This document shows positions 43,943-51,992 of a stretch of DNA of 64,000 nt, piece after piece (positions within the stretch are counted from its first letter, which is position 1; the number at the start of each line of letters is the position of its first letter). The DNA is taken from positions 1-64,000 of the forward strand of contig URBN01000001.1 in assembly GCA_900546145.1 (NCBI GenBank), given 5' to 3'. The DNA is from an uncultured Desulfovibrio sp. GTDB lineage: Bacteria; Desulfobacterota; Desulfovibrionia; Desulfovibrionales; Desulfovibrionaceae. Position numbers and translations under genes: made by a program. The notes beneath the pieces were generated by a model, which worked only from the letters and a program-made list of their open reading frames with translations, did not search any database and was not told where the DNA came from.

Positions 43943-45133
43943 CTAGGCGAATTTTCTGCGGGCGGCGGCGAAACCGTCGGCTGCATTGCGTATGACCTTC
44001 TCGTCCACACAGAAGGCGAGGCGGAAGTAGCCGGGGCAGCCGAAGCCCGTGCCGGGCACACCGAGCACGCATTCCTTGGTGAGTTCGGCGATGAAGGCCT
44101 GATCGTCTCCGCCGGGGGCCTTGGGGAAGAAGTAGAAGGCGCCGCGGGGCATGGTGAACTCGTAGCCGGCTTCGGTAAGAACCTCGGCCATGGCGTTGCG
44201 GCGGCGCAGGTAGATATTGCTGTCCACGGTGCTGCCGAGGCCTGCGACCATGATGTGCTGGCCGACAATGGGGGCGTTGACGTAGCCGAGTATGCGGTTG
44301 GTGAGCGTGATGGCAGCGATAAATTCGTCGCGGCGGTCAAGAAGCGGGGACGGTACGGCATAGCCGATCCGCTCCCCGGGGAGAGACATGTTCTTGGAGA
44401 AGGAGCTCAGGAGTACGGCGTAAGGGTAGAGCGGCAGCACAGAGGGAACGACGGCTCCGTCGTAGGCCAGGAAGCGGTAGGGTTCGTCGCTGAGCAGCCA
44501 GATGGGATGGCCGACCTCGCGGCTCTTCTTTTCGAGGACGGAGACGATATCTTTCAGGATGTCCAGACTGTAGATGGCGCCGGTGGGGTTGTTCGGGGAA
44601 TTGATGATGACGGCCCTGGTCTTTTTGGAAATAGCGGCCTCAAGGGCGTTCACATCGGGTTCCCACGTGTCTTTTTTCGTATTGACACGGGTGAGGTAGC
44701 CGCCGTGGTTGGCGACGTAGAAATTGTATTCGACGAAGTAGGGGGCAAAGGTGATCAGTTCCTCTCCGGGATTGAATATGGCCCGGAGGACGGCGTTGAG
44801 GGCGCTGGCCGCTCCGACGCTGATGATGAGACCGTTGCCGTCAATCTGCACGCCCTGTTCCTTTGAGACCCATTTCGCGAGAGCTTCTCTCGCCCAGGGG
44901 GCACCGGCGTTGGGCGTATAGCCGAACGCGAAAGGCTGGTCGCATTTGGCGGCGAAGTCCTGCAGTCCCTTCACGACCGCTTTGGGGGCGGGGAGATCCG
45001 GGTTGCCCAGGGAAAAGTCGTAAACCTTGTCGTTGCCGTACTTCTTCCTCAGCTCGATGCCCGCCTCGAACATGCGGCGGATCATGGAGGAGTGGGCCAT
45101 ATATCCTTCTACAGCTTTAGAGAGCAGTTCCAT
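43943..45133 (-). CDS. Class I/II pyridoxal-phosphate aminotransferase
   Basis: 396 residues of the aspartate aminotransferase superfamily. The ATG at 45133 follows AGGAGG; an ATG 21 nt upstream does not. DFSLGNPDLPAP at the N terminus, NSPNNPTG, LSDEPYR, and the PLP lysine in SSFSKNMSLPGERIGY. C terminus has FRLAFC. Placed 78 nt upstream of aroQ in the same direction, so an aromatic amino acid substrate is possible. The substrate is not decided by sequence. Confidence 0.86.
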   Translation of the reverse strand: MELLSKAVEGYMAHSSMIRRMFEAGIELRKKYGNDKVYDFSLGNPDLPAPKAVVKGLQDFAAKCDQPFAFGYTPNAGAPWAREALAKWVSKEQGVQIDGNGLIISVGAASALNAVLRAIFNPGEELITFAPYFVEYNFYVANHGGYLTRVNTKKDTWEPDVNALEAAISKKTRAVIINSPNNPTGAIYSLDILKDIVSVLEKKSREVGHPIWLLSDEPYRFLAYDGAVVPSVLPLYPYAVLLSSFSKNMSLPGERIGYAVPSPLLDRRDEFIAAITLTNRILGYVNAPIVGQHIMVAGLGSTVDSNIYLRRRNAMAEVLTEAGYEFTMPRGAFYFFPKAPGGDDQAFIAELTKECVLGVPGTGFGCPGYFRLAFCVDEKVIRNAADGFAAARRKFA

Positions 45134-45160
45134 GGAGACCTCCTGTCTTGTCATTGGCCA

Positions 45161-45188
45161 TTGTATAAGCTATTACTTGGGGTAATAC
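45161..45188 (+). promoter_or_regulatory. Promoter with internal dyad before the lipoprotein gene
   Basis: TTGTAT (45161-45166), 16-nt spacer, TAATAC (45183-45188). The dyad TATTAC-TTGGG-GTAATA (45171-45187) covers the spacer and -10 box, a typical place for a repressor. It lies between this gene and the divergent aminotransferase gene. Confidence 0.45.
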
Positions 45189-45210
45189 ACTTTTTCGGTG
45201 GAGGTTTTCA

Positions 45211-45654
45211 ATGGCTCGGTTTTCCCCTACCTGTTTTGTGGCTCCTGCCCTTCTTTTCTGCGGCATGTTTTTTATTTCCGGCTGCGGGCTGTGGCAGGAC
45301 GCGCCCGAGGAAAAGGGCATGAAGGTGACGGCCGCAGTGCGTGGGGTTCACTACTGCTCGAGGCTTTCTCCGGAACTCTCCATAGCCAATCCTCCCAAGG
45401 GAACTGACCGCTACGAGGTAAAACTCGAGCGTCTTGATGACGGGCAGTTCTATGGCGGCGGCACGTGGGCGTTTGACGGCCTTGACGGAGATGGAATGGA
45501 TTCCATTCCCGAAGGCGCTCTGACCAGCCATTACCGCGGCCCCTGTCCGGGTGTGGGCAGGAGCGAGAGGTTCAGGTTCACGGTTTCGGCCATGGGCAGG
45601 GACTCCAAAGTGCCGCTTGAGGTCAGAACCTATGACTTCACCGCTGAAAAGTAG
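45211..45654 (+). CDS. Lipoprotein with a divergent PEBP/RKIP-like domain
   Basis: 147 residues. Signal peptide with lipobox ISGC (Cys about 25). The mature part shows two blocks that resemble the phosphatidylethanolamine-binding (YbhB/RKIP) family: CSRLSPELSIANPPKGTDRY (family: SP.L.W...P.GT.S) and YRGPCPGVGRSERFRFTVSA (family: Y.GP.PP.G.H.Y.F...A). The family Asp/His ligand-site residues in the middle are not obvious, so the call is by pattern only. A strong terminator follows. Confidence 0.6.
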   Translation: MARFSPTCFVAPALLFCGMFFISGCGLWQDAPEEKGMKVTAAVRGVHYCSRLSPELSIANPPKGTDRYEVKLERLDDGQFYGGGTWAFDGLDGDGMDSIPEGALTSHYRGPCPGVGRSERFRFTVSAMGRDSKVPLEVRTYDFTAEK

Positions 45655-45673
45655 CAGAGCGTTATCTTTCGCG

Positions 45674-45727
45674 AAATAACAGAGCCTCCGCGCGGTCCTG
45701 CCGCGCGGAGGCTCTGTTATTTTTTTT
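45674..45727. terminator. Strong bidirectional terminator
   Basis: A perfect stem of about 21 bp (45675-45695 with 45701-45721) and a 5-nt loop, followed by seven T on the plus strand. On the minus strand only a short T run follows. It ends the lipoprotein gene and can also stop the convergent minus-strand aromatic gene ending at 45742. Confidence 0.92.
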
Positions 45728-45741
45728 CTGTGGAAGAGAGG

Positions 45742-47433
45742 CTACAGGTCGTCTTCGTCGATCTCGGGAAGAACGGCGGCCACATTTGTCCTGATGCGGC
45801 GGTGTTTGTGCACCTCTTCTTCCTTCACGGGGCGGAAGGAAGGCAGGTTATTGTACCCGTTCCAGAATCCGGGACAGAGTCCGCTCATGATGTAGGGGTT
45901 TCCAAGACGGAAGCCGAGCTTTCCCGGCCTCGCGCAGGCGGCTATGGCCAGAGCGGCCGCCCAGGGTGCCGAAGGGGCGATCCAGATGGAGTGAGAGGCT
46001 TCGAGAGGCTCTTCGTCCTCCTTTCTGCGGCGGGGATGGCTTTCCCTGCGCTCCACGATGTTCCCGTCATCGTCAATATCCAGGCCGCAGGCCCGTGCGA
46101 AGCTTTCCGCAGCCACCCAGGTACCCCGGCACGGATCGTAGCTGCTGGGCATACGGGCGGGCTGTCCCGCGAGCGCCGGAAGCATGCTCAGCAGAACGGG
46201 CAGGCAGAGCCAGTCGCCGGGAAGATCCCCGGGAATCACGATGCCGCCTTCGGGAAGCTTCGTCAGTTTCTCTCCCTTCAGGGAGACGCTGCCGTCAGCA
46301 GAGGTGTCCGGTTTCAGGCCGCACTGGGTGAATACCTGAAGTGCGGCTTCCGCCTCGGGGGTGTCCGGCCAGTTTCCTCTGAGGGTTACGCTTCCGGAAA
46401 GAGCAGGAACCAGGGCCAGCAGGAAGATGGCCAGTTCCGGCTCCATCGGGAGGGAAAAATCTTCCGGAATGATGATTTTTGAGGGGGATATGTGAATTTT
46501 TTCACCATCTAACTCTGCTTTTGCCTGAACACTCTGCAGGAGGGGAAGAATCCGGCTGATGATGCGGCCGCGCTGCGGAGCTGCCGAGAGATCGAAGGTG
46601 ACGGAGATATCGTAGAAGGGGGCGGCGAGCAGCATGCCTTCAATGAATTCAAAGGGCACGTCCGCAGGAAAAACGATGCAGTCCGGCAGAAGGCCGGAGC
46701 ATTCCACGCGCACGGGGAGTCCGGCACCCCCCGGGATGGTGTGCACGAGCCTCGCGCCGAGCTTTGGCAGGAAAGCGTCCACGGCGTCGAGCCCGCAGAG
46801 GGGAAGTGTGGAGTCGCTGGTGAATTTTGCGCGGCTCGGATGGCCGAGATAGTGCCCCAGGGCGAGGTAGAAATTGTAGGAACTGCTGCCCGTGACAATG
46901 ACCTTGTCTGGTGTGCCGCAGCGTTTTGCAGAGGGAGCCGTGATGGTGCCGTGTCCGTCGTCAGAGAGCTCGGCGCCCATGGCGTTGAAGGCCTGCATGC
47001 AGTCGTAAACAGGGGTGTTCATGAGCGTGGGGCCCAGGCGCAGAGGCTGGCCGGACGCTGCTGCGAGGGCAATAAGCGAGCGCGTGTAGCGGCAGGCAAG
47101 AGGAGCCTTTATGTCAATGCTGACAGGCTCCTGCCGGGGAGAAAGGCCGAACGCCTGGCGCTTCTCAGCGCCTTCGGCCGGCTTCGGGAAGAAGGAGGCT
47201 TCTTCCATGAGGGTGAAGAAAAGGCCGGCCAGCCTGGGATCGCTGCTTACCTTCGCAACGCGCGCCTCCCAGTCCTCGCGGATCATCTTTTCATCCTGGG
47301 ATCCCGGATTCTTTTTCCTGCCGGCCATGCGCGCCAGCATGTTGTGACGGCGCATGATGAGGTTGATGATGTCAGCGTCGATATCGCAGACAGTATCCCT
47401 GAGAGGACGTTTGCGCGTCTCAAAATCACTCAT
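45742..47433 (-). CDS. Chorismate-mutase-like domain fused to divergent EPSP-synthase-like domain
   Basis: 563 residues from the ATG at 47433 (GGGAGG upstream). Residues about 1-85 resemble an AroQ-type chorismate mutase helix bundle (RDTVCDIDADIINLIMRRHNM). The rest follows the two-lobe pattern of EPSP synthase (AroA): SLIALAAASGQ, LPLCGLDAVDAFLPKLGARL, FEFIEGMLLAAP, PGDLPGDWLCLPVLLSML and PGFWNGYNNL near the end. The usual GDKS lysine motif and KESDR motif are absent: KAPLACRYTRS and YDPCRGTW stand there. It is either a strongly divergent enzyme or a non-catalytic relative. Confidence 0.62.
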   Translation of the reverse strand: MSDFETRKRPLRDTVCDIDADIINLIMRRHNMLARMAGRKKNPGSQDEKMIREDWEARVAKVSSDPRLAGLFFTLMEEASFFPKPAEGAEKRQAFGLSPRQEPVSIDIKAPLACRYTRSLIALAAASGQPLRLGPTLMNTPVYDCMQAFNAMGAELSDDGHGTITAPSAKRCGTPDKVIVTGSSSYNFYLALGHYLGHPSRAKFTSDSTLPLCGLDAVDAFLPKLGARLVHTIPGGAGLPVRVECSGLLPDCIVFPADVPFEFIEGMLLAAPFYDISVTFDLSAAPQRGRIISRILPLLQSVQAKAELDGEKIHISPSKIIIPEDFSLPMEPELAIFLLALVPALSGSVTLRGNWPDTPEAEAALQVFTQCGLKPDTSADGSVSLKGEKLTKLPEGGIVIPGDLPGDWLCLPVLLSMLPALAGQPARMPSSYDPCRGTWVAAESFARACGLDIDDDGNIVERRESHPRRRKEDEEPLEASHSIWIAPSAPWAAALAIAACARPGKLGFRLGNPYIMSGLCPGFWNGYNNLPSFRPVKEEEVHKHRRIRTNVAAVLPEIDEDDL

Positions 47434-47683
47434 TGAAGGAAACCTCCCGCATGAGGGCGTAAAGGCTGCTGTACAGCGCCGGGTCATTGCTCACTTTGGA
47501 GACATGGTCCTCCCATGACTCGCGGATTTTCTTTTCTTCCCAGGGGGCAAGGCTGTCGTGATCGCCCTGCATCTTCTTAATGAAGGCGCTGCGGCGCTTG
47601 ACGAGCCTGAGAATATCCCTGTCAATGTCACAGACTGTTTCCCTGAGGGGCGGGCGAGGTCTGTCGCGGAAGGGTTCGCTCAT
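47426..47683 (-). CDS. Small chorismate-mutase-like protein
   Basis: 85 residues. Near-paralogue of the N-terminal domain of the next gene: PLRETVCDIDRDILRLVKRRSAF, EKKIRESWEDHVSKVSNDP and LMREVSF all have counterparts there. One AroQ-type helical domain. Free chorismate mutases have about 90 residues, so it could be a complete one, but catalytic Arg/Lys/Gln positions cannot be confirmed by eye. Stop and the next start overlap by 8 nt, so they are coupled. Confidence 0.65.
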   Translation of the reverse strand: MSEPFRDRPRPPLRETVCDIDRDILRLVKRRSAFIKKMQGDHDSLAPWEEKKIRESWEDHVSKVSNDPALYSSLYALMREVSFNE

Positions 47684-48124
47684 CGCAAGATTTTCCTTAT
47701 GTAATTGTAGGTTGGGCTGGGTGCTGCCCGACGGACGGATGCGGCCGGGGGCCGGGCCGGGGCGGAAGAGGCAGAGAAAGAAGGGGCCCGCGGGAGATGC
47801 GCGGGGTTCCCCTTCGTACCTTAGGGGGCCTCTGAATGCAAGTTTCCCGGCTCAACGGACCCAATATTTTCTGTAAAAATTTTTGAATGTTAATATATTG
47901 AATTTACACGATAATTTACTTTACGAGGGCGGAAAATACGAGAACGGGCTTGACCAATCGGGAAGAGCTTGTTACGAAATTCTCAAGCCAAGTGAGAAAG
48001 AGCTGATTGTGAAATCTTGATCTTTCTCCGCAGATTAGTTTATTATGAACCGGATATCGGTACTGGCCCGAGTGTCCAGTTTCCGGTTATCAATAACCTT
48101 ATTCTCTAGAGCTGGAGGAAACGT
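47684..48124. other. Divergent region between the chorismate-mutase-like gene and aprB
   Basis: 441 bp, no gene. Left part is GC-rich and holds a 13-bp hairpin with a 3-nt bulge (47780-47792 with 47800-47815). On the minus strand the hairpin is followed by TTCTTTCTCT, which is terminator-like and lies in the leader of the chorismate-mutase-like gene. Right part is AT-rich (47870-48050) and holds the aprB promoter. Confidence 0.6.
48017..48046 (+). promoter_or_regulatory. Promoter of aprBA
   Basis: TTGATC (48017-48022), 18-nt spacer, TATTAT (48041-48046). Start of transcription near 48053, leaving a leader of about 70 nt. That leader can form small stems (ACTGG...CCAGT and GGTTATCAATAACC). 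A second TTGACC box lies upstream near 47950. Confidence 0.6.
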
Positions 48125-48604
48125 ATGCCTACGTTTGTTGATCCGTCTAAATGCGACGGTTGCAAGGGCGGCGAAAAGACGGCCTGCATGTACATCTGCC
48201 CCAACGATCTTATGGTCCTGGATCCGGATGCCATGAGGGCTTACAACCAGGAACCCGATGCCTGCTGGGAATGCTACTCCTGTGTTAAGATTTGCCCCCA
48301 GGGCGCCATTACCGCCCGTCCCTACGCCGACTTTGCTCCTCTCGGCGGCACCTGTATCCCCATGCGTTCTGCTGACTCCATCATGTGGACCGTCAACTTC
48401 CGTGATGGCAGCACCAAGCGTTTCAAATTCCCCATCCGTACTACTCCTGAAGGCTCCATCGAGCCCTACAAGGGCTGGGACAAGGAAGGCAATCTGGACG
48501 ACGAGTACTTCTACACTGAAAGCGAACTCAAAGAGCCTGAACAGCCCATCATGGAAAAGGCTACCGTCGAAGACGCCGACGCTTCCCTTACCTTCAAGCT
48601 TTAA
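48125..48604 (+). CDS. aprB: Adenylylsulfate (APS) reductase beta subunit
   Basis: 159 residues. Iron-sulfur electron-entry subunit of the cytoplasmic APS reductase. Two 4Fe-4S clusters: CDGCKGGEKTACMYICPN and CWECYSCVKICPQGA. The long C-terminal tail (from about 100) wraps around AprA in known structures. GGAGG before the ATG. It is followed by aprA after 58 nt. Electrons come from QmoABC. Confidence 0.97.
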   Translation: MPTFVDPSKCDGCKGGEKTACMYICPNDLMVLDPDAMRAYNQEPDACWECYSCVKICPQGAITARPYADFAPLGGTCIPMRSADSIMWTVNFRDGSTKRFKFPIRTTPEGSIEPYKGWDKEGNLDDEYFYTESELKEPEQPIMEKATVEDADASLTFKL

Positions 48605-48662
48605 AATTCGTTTTCCTGAGTATAGACAAATCTGTCACCAGAATATTTAGGAGTAAGCTACT

Positions 48663-50663
48663 ATGCCTATGATCCCTGTTAAGGAAGCGCCGCGCGGCGT
48701 TCGTATTTCCGAACCGACTTATAAAGAACATGAGACCGACCTGCTGATCGTGGGCGGCGGCATGGGCGCCACCGGCGCCGCTGTCGAAGCTGTCCGCTGG
48801 GCCAAACCCCTCGGCATCAAAGTGTTCCTCTGCGATAAGGCCGCCCTCGAGCGTTCCGGCGCTGTGGCCCAGGGCCTTTCCGCCATCAACACCTTCCTTG
48901 AAAACAACACTCCTGACGACTACGTGCGCATGGTCCGCAACGACCTTATGCACATCGTCCGCGATGACCTCATCTTCGACGTAGGCCGTCACGTTGACGA
49001 CTCCGTCAAGCTCTTCCAGGATTGGGGCCTCCCGATCTGGGCCAAGGCTGACGATGGCGTCCACAACCTCAACGGCGCTGAAGCTCTTGCCGCTGGCAAG
49101 ACCATGCGTTCCGGTGCCAAGCCCGTCCGTTCCGGCCGCTGGCAGATCATGATCAACGGTGAGTCCTACAAGTGCATCGTTGCTGAAGCTGCCAAGAAAG
49201 CCCTCGGCGACGACGGCTACATGGAACGCTGCTTCATCGTGAAGCTGCTCCTCGACAAGAACACCCCCAACCGCATCGCCGGTGCCGTGGGCTTCAGCAC
49301 CCGTGAGAACGTCGTGCACATCTTCAAGACCAACGCCATGATCGTGTGCTGCGGCGGCGCCGTTAACATTTACCGTCCCCGCTCCACCGGTGAAGGTATG
49401 GGCCGCGCCTGGTATCCTGTTTGGAATGCCGGTTCCACCTACACGCTCTGCGCTCAGGTTGGCGCCGAGATGACCATGATGGAAAACCGCTTCGTGCCCG
49501 CCCGCTTCAAGGACGGCTACGGCCCCGTCGGCGCTTGGTTCCTGCTCTTCAAGGCTAAGGCCACCAACGCTGCTGGTGAGGATTACTGCAAGACCCTCGA
49601 CCACAAGATGCTCGACATCTACCGCAAGCTCGGCTACGCCACCGGTAAGGTCGTTCCCACCTGCCTCCGCAACCATCAGATGCTCCACGAAATGCGTGCC
49701 GGCCACGGCCCCATCTACATGGACACCAAGACCGCTCTTCTGAACACCTTCGCCACCCTCGACGAGAAGGAACAGAAGGACCTCGAAGCTGAAGCTTGGG
49801 AAGACTTCCTCGACATGTGCGTTGGTCAGGCCAACCTCTGGGCTGCCACCAACACCCAGCCTGAGAACCGCGGTTCCGAAATCATGCCGACCGAGCCTTA
49901 CCTCCTCGGCTCTCACTCCGGCTGCTGCGGCATCTGGGCTTCCGGTCCTGACGAAAAGTGGGTTCCTGAAGAATACAAAGTCCGTGCTGCCAACGGCAAG
50001 GTCTACAACCGTATGACCACCGTCGACGGCCTGTTCACCTGCGCTGACGGCGTGGGCGCTTCCGGCCACAAGTTCTCCTCCGGCTCTCACGCTGAAGGCC
50101 GTATCGCTGGTAAGGCGGCTGTCCGCTACATCCGCGACCACAAGGACTTCAAGCCTGAGCTCGCTGAGAAGCCTGAAGATCTGGTCAAGGAGATCTACGC
50201 TCCTTACTACACCTTTGAGCAGTACAAGGATAAGTCCACTGACTCTGTGGTGAACCCGAACTTCATCTCCCCCCGCAACTTCATGATGCGCCTCATCAAG
50301 TGCACCGATGAATACGCTGCTGGCGTGGGCACCTACTACACCACCTCCAAGAAGCTCCTCGACACTGGCTTCTGGCTGCTCGGCATGCTGGAAGAAGACT
50401 CCAAGAAGCTCGCCGCCCGTGACCTCCACGAGCTGCTCCGCTGCTGGGAGAACTACCATCGTCTGTGGACCGTCCGTCTGCACATGCAGCACATCGCCTT
50501 CCGCGAAGAAACCCGTTATCCTGGTTTCTACTACCGTGCTGACTTCCCGGCCATCGACGACAAGAAGTGGAAGTGCTTCGTCAACTCCAAGTACGATCCG
50601 AAGACCGGCGAAACCAAGGTCTTCAAGAGGACTTACTACAAGCTCATCCCGGATGCTGAATAG
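48663..50663 (+). CDS. aprA: Adenylylsulfate (APS) reductase alpha subunit
   Basis: 666-residue FAD protein that reduces APS to sulfite and AMP in dissimilatory sulfate reduction. FAD motif LLIVGGGMGATGAAVEA near residue 22, HSGCCGIWASGP and the GLFTCADGVGASGHKFSSGSH block near the FAD. It is of normal length and intact. Codon use is strongly biased (many CTC, GCT, AAG), as expected for one of the most abundant proteins of a sulfate reducer. sat (ATP sulfurylase) is not in the window. Confidence 0.97.
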   Translation: MPMIPVKEAPRGVRISEPTYKEHETDLLIVGGGMGATGAAVEAVRWAKPLGIKVFLCDKAALERSGAVAQGLSAINTFLENNTPDDYVRMVRNDLMHIVRDDLIFDVGRHVDDSVKLFQDWGLPIWAKADDGVHNLNGAEALAAGKTMRSGAKPVRSGRWQIMINGESYKCIVAEAAKKALGDDGYMERCFIVKLLLDKNTPNRIAGAVGFSTRENVVHIFKTNAMIVCCGGAVNIYRPRSTGEGMGRAWYPVWNAGSTYTLCAQVGAEMTMMENRFVPARFKDGYGPVGAWFLLFKAKATNAAGEDYCKTLDHKMLDIYRKLGYATGKVVPTCLRNHQMLHEMRAGHGPIYMDTKTALLNTFATLDEKEQKDLEAEAWEDFLDMCVGQANLWAATNTQPENRGSEIMPTEPYLLGSHSGCCGIWASGPDEKWVPEEYKVRAANGKVYNRMTTVDGLFTCADGVGASGHKFSSGSHAEGRIAGKAAVRYIRDHKDFKPELAEKPEDLVKEIYAPYYTFEQYKDKSTDSVVNPNFISPRNFMMRLIKCTDEYAAGVGTYYTTSKKLLDTGFWLLGMLEEDSKKLAARDLHELLRCWENYHRLWTVRLHMQHIAFREETRYPGFYYRADFPAIDDKKWKCFVNSKYDPKTGETKVFKRTYYKLIPDAE

Positions 50664-50683
50664 TATATACTGAAGGTTTTGAT

Positions 50684-50724
50684 GGGGGAGACCCACCCTT
50701 TTCAAGGGGGGGTCTCCCTCTTTT
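50684..50724 (+). terminator. Terminator behind aprBA
   Basis: Outer stem GGGAGACCC (50686-50694) with GGGTCTCCC (50710-50718) and inner CCCTT/AAGGG, then CTCTTTT. It separates aprBA from qmoA by 88 nt in all. Some read-through to qmo is likely, since no strong promoter is seen after it. Confidence 0.8.
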
Positions 50725-50751
50725 AATACCGAACGTAGGAGGATAATCAGG

Positions 50752-51987
50752 ATGTCCAATGCCATTCTCGTCGTCGGTGGCGGCTTTTCGGGTCTGACTG
50801 CTGCCATAGAAGCGGCGGAACTGGGGCATGATGTCTATATCGTCGAGAAAACACCATTCCTTGGCGGTCGTGTCGCCCAGCTCAACAAATACTTCCCCAA
50901 ACTTTGCCCGCCCTCCTGCGGTTTGGAAATCCAGTTCCAGCGCATCAGGAATAATCCACATATCAAATTTTTCACGCTCGCTCAGGTCACGGCTCTCTCG
51001 GGAACCAAGGGAGATTACAAGGTCCAGGTGACTGTGCAGCCCCGTTACACGGCTCCGCACAACGTGGATCTCGGTCTGACCGCCTCTGCCCTCGAGGGCG
51101 AGGTAGCCAATGAGTTCGATTTTGGATTGTCCAAGCGCAAGGCTCTCTACAAAACCATGCCTTTCGCTTTCCCTGGCCGTTACGTGCTGGATCCCAAATC
51201 GCTCACCCCCTCTGACACCGCTAAGATCGCAGCCTGCAAGTTCATCGATACGAAGGAACAGCCCAGGACTGTCGAGCTGAACGTCGGAGCCATTGTTGTC
51301 GCCACCGGCTGGAAGCCGTACGACGTCACCAGGCTCGCCAACCTCGGCGCCGGCAGCGTCAAGAACTGCATCACCAATATGCAGATGGAACGCCTCGCCT
51401 CGCCCTTTGGCCCCACCGGCGGCCGCATCGTGCGCCCCTCCGATGGCATCGCCCCCAGGCGCGTCTGCTTCGTGCAGTGCGCTGGCTCCCGTGATCAGAA
51501 CCACCTCAACTACTGCTCCTACATCTGCTGCATGGCTTCCATTAAGCAGAGCCTCTATCTTGCCGAGAAGCTTCCGGACGCCACGGCCGATATCTATTAT
51601 ATCGACCTGCGTACTCCCGGCCGCTATGTGAACTTCCTCGACAAGGCCAAGGCCACTGGCAAAGTGCACTTCATCAAGGGCAAGGTTGCCAATGTCGAGC
51701 AGGCTGAAGGTGATAAGGTAAGCGTTCAGGTTGAGGACGCCATCCGTGGCGAAAAACTCACTCTTACCTATGATCTGGTAGTCCTGGCCACCGGCATGCA
51801 GCCTTCCCTGGCCGGGGAAAAGTTCCCCCTGCCCGTGCCGCTTGATGAAGATGGCTTTGTCACCGGCGGCGAAGATGCAGGCATTTTTGCTGCCGGCTGC
51901 GCTGTCATGCCGCTTGACGTGACTCGTTCCGCGCAGACCGGTACTGCCGCCGCCCTCAAGGCGGTTCAGGCTGTTCAAGGGAGGTAG
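50752..51987 (+). CDS. qmoA: QmoA, quinone-interacting membrane-bound oxidoreductase subunit A
   Basis: 411-residue FAD protein related to the flavin part of HdrA. ILVVGGGFSGLTAAIEAAELG is the FAD motif, followed by KLCPPSCGLEIQ, FVQCAGSRDQ and CSYICCM. It belongs to the cytoplasmic part of the complex that passes electrons from menaquinol to AprBA. TAGGAGG precedes the ATG. qmoB begins 5 nt after its stop. Confidence 0.95.
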   Translation: MSNAILVVGGGFSGLTAAIEAAELGHDVYIVEKTPFLGGRVAQLNKYFPKLCPPSCGLEIQFQRIRNNPHIKFFTLAQVTALSGTKGDYKVQVTVQPRYTAPHNVDLGLTASALEGEVANEFDFGLSKRKALYKTMPFAFPGRYVLDPKSLTPSDTAKIAACKFIDTKEQPRTVELNVGAIVVATGWKPYDVTRLANLGAGSVKNCITNMQMERLASPFGPTGGRIVRPSDGIAPRRVCFVQCAGSRDQNHLNYCSYICCMASIKQSLYLAEKLPDATADIYYIDLRTPGRYVNFLDKAKATGKVHFIKGKVANVEQAEGDKVSVQVEDAIRGEKLTLTYDLVVLATGMQPSLAGEKFPLPVPLDEDGFVTGGEDAGIFAAGCAVMPLDVTRSAQTGTAAALKAVQAVQGR

Positions 51988-51992
51988 GCAGC

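Noticed and set aside
48594..50807. 737-residue open frame on the minus strand across aprA
   Set aside because: It is the exact antisense of aprA, with His/Val/Gly-rich shadow composition, no ribosome site and no family motifs. The long length follows from the codon bias of aprA.
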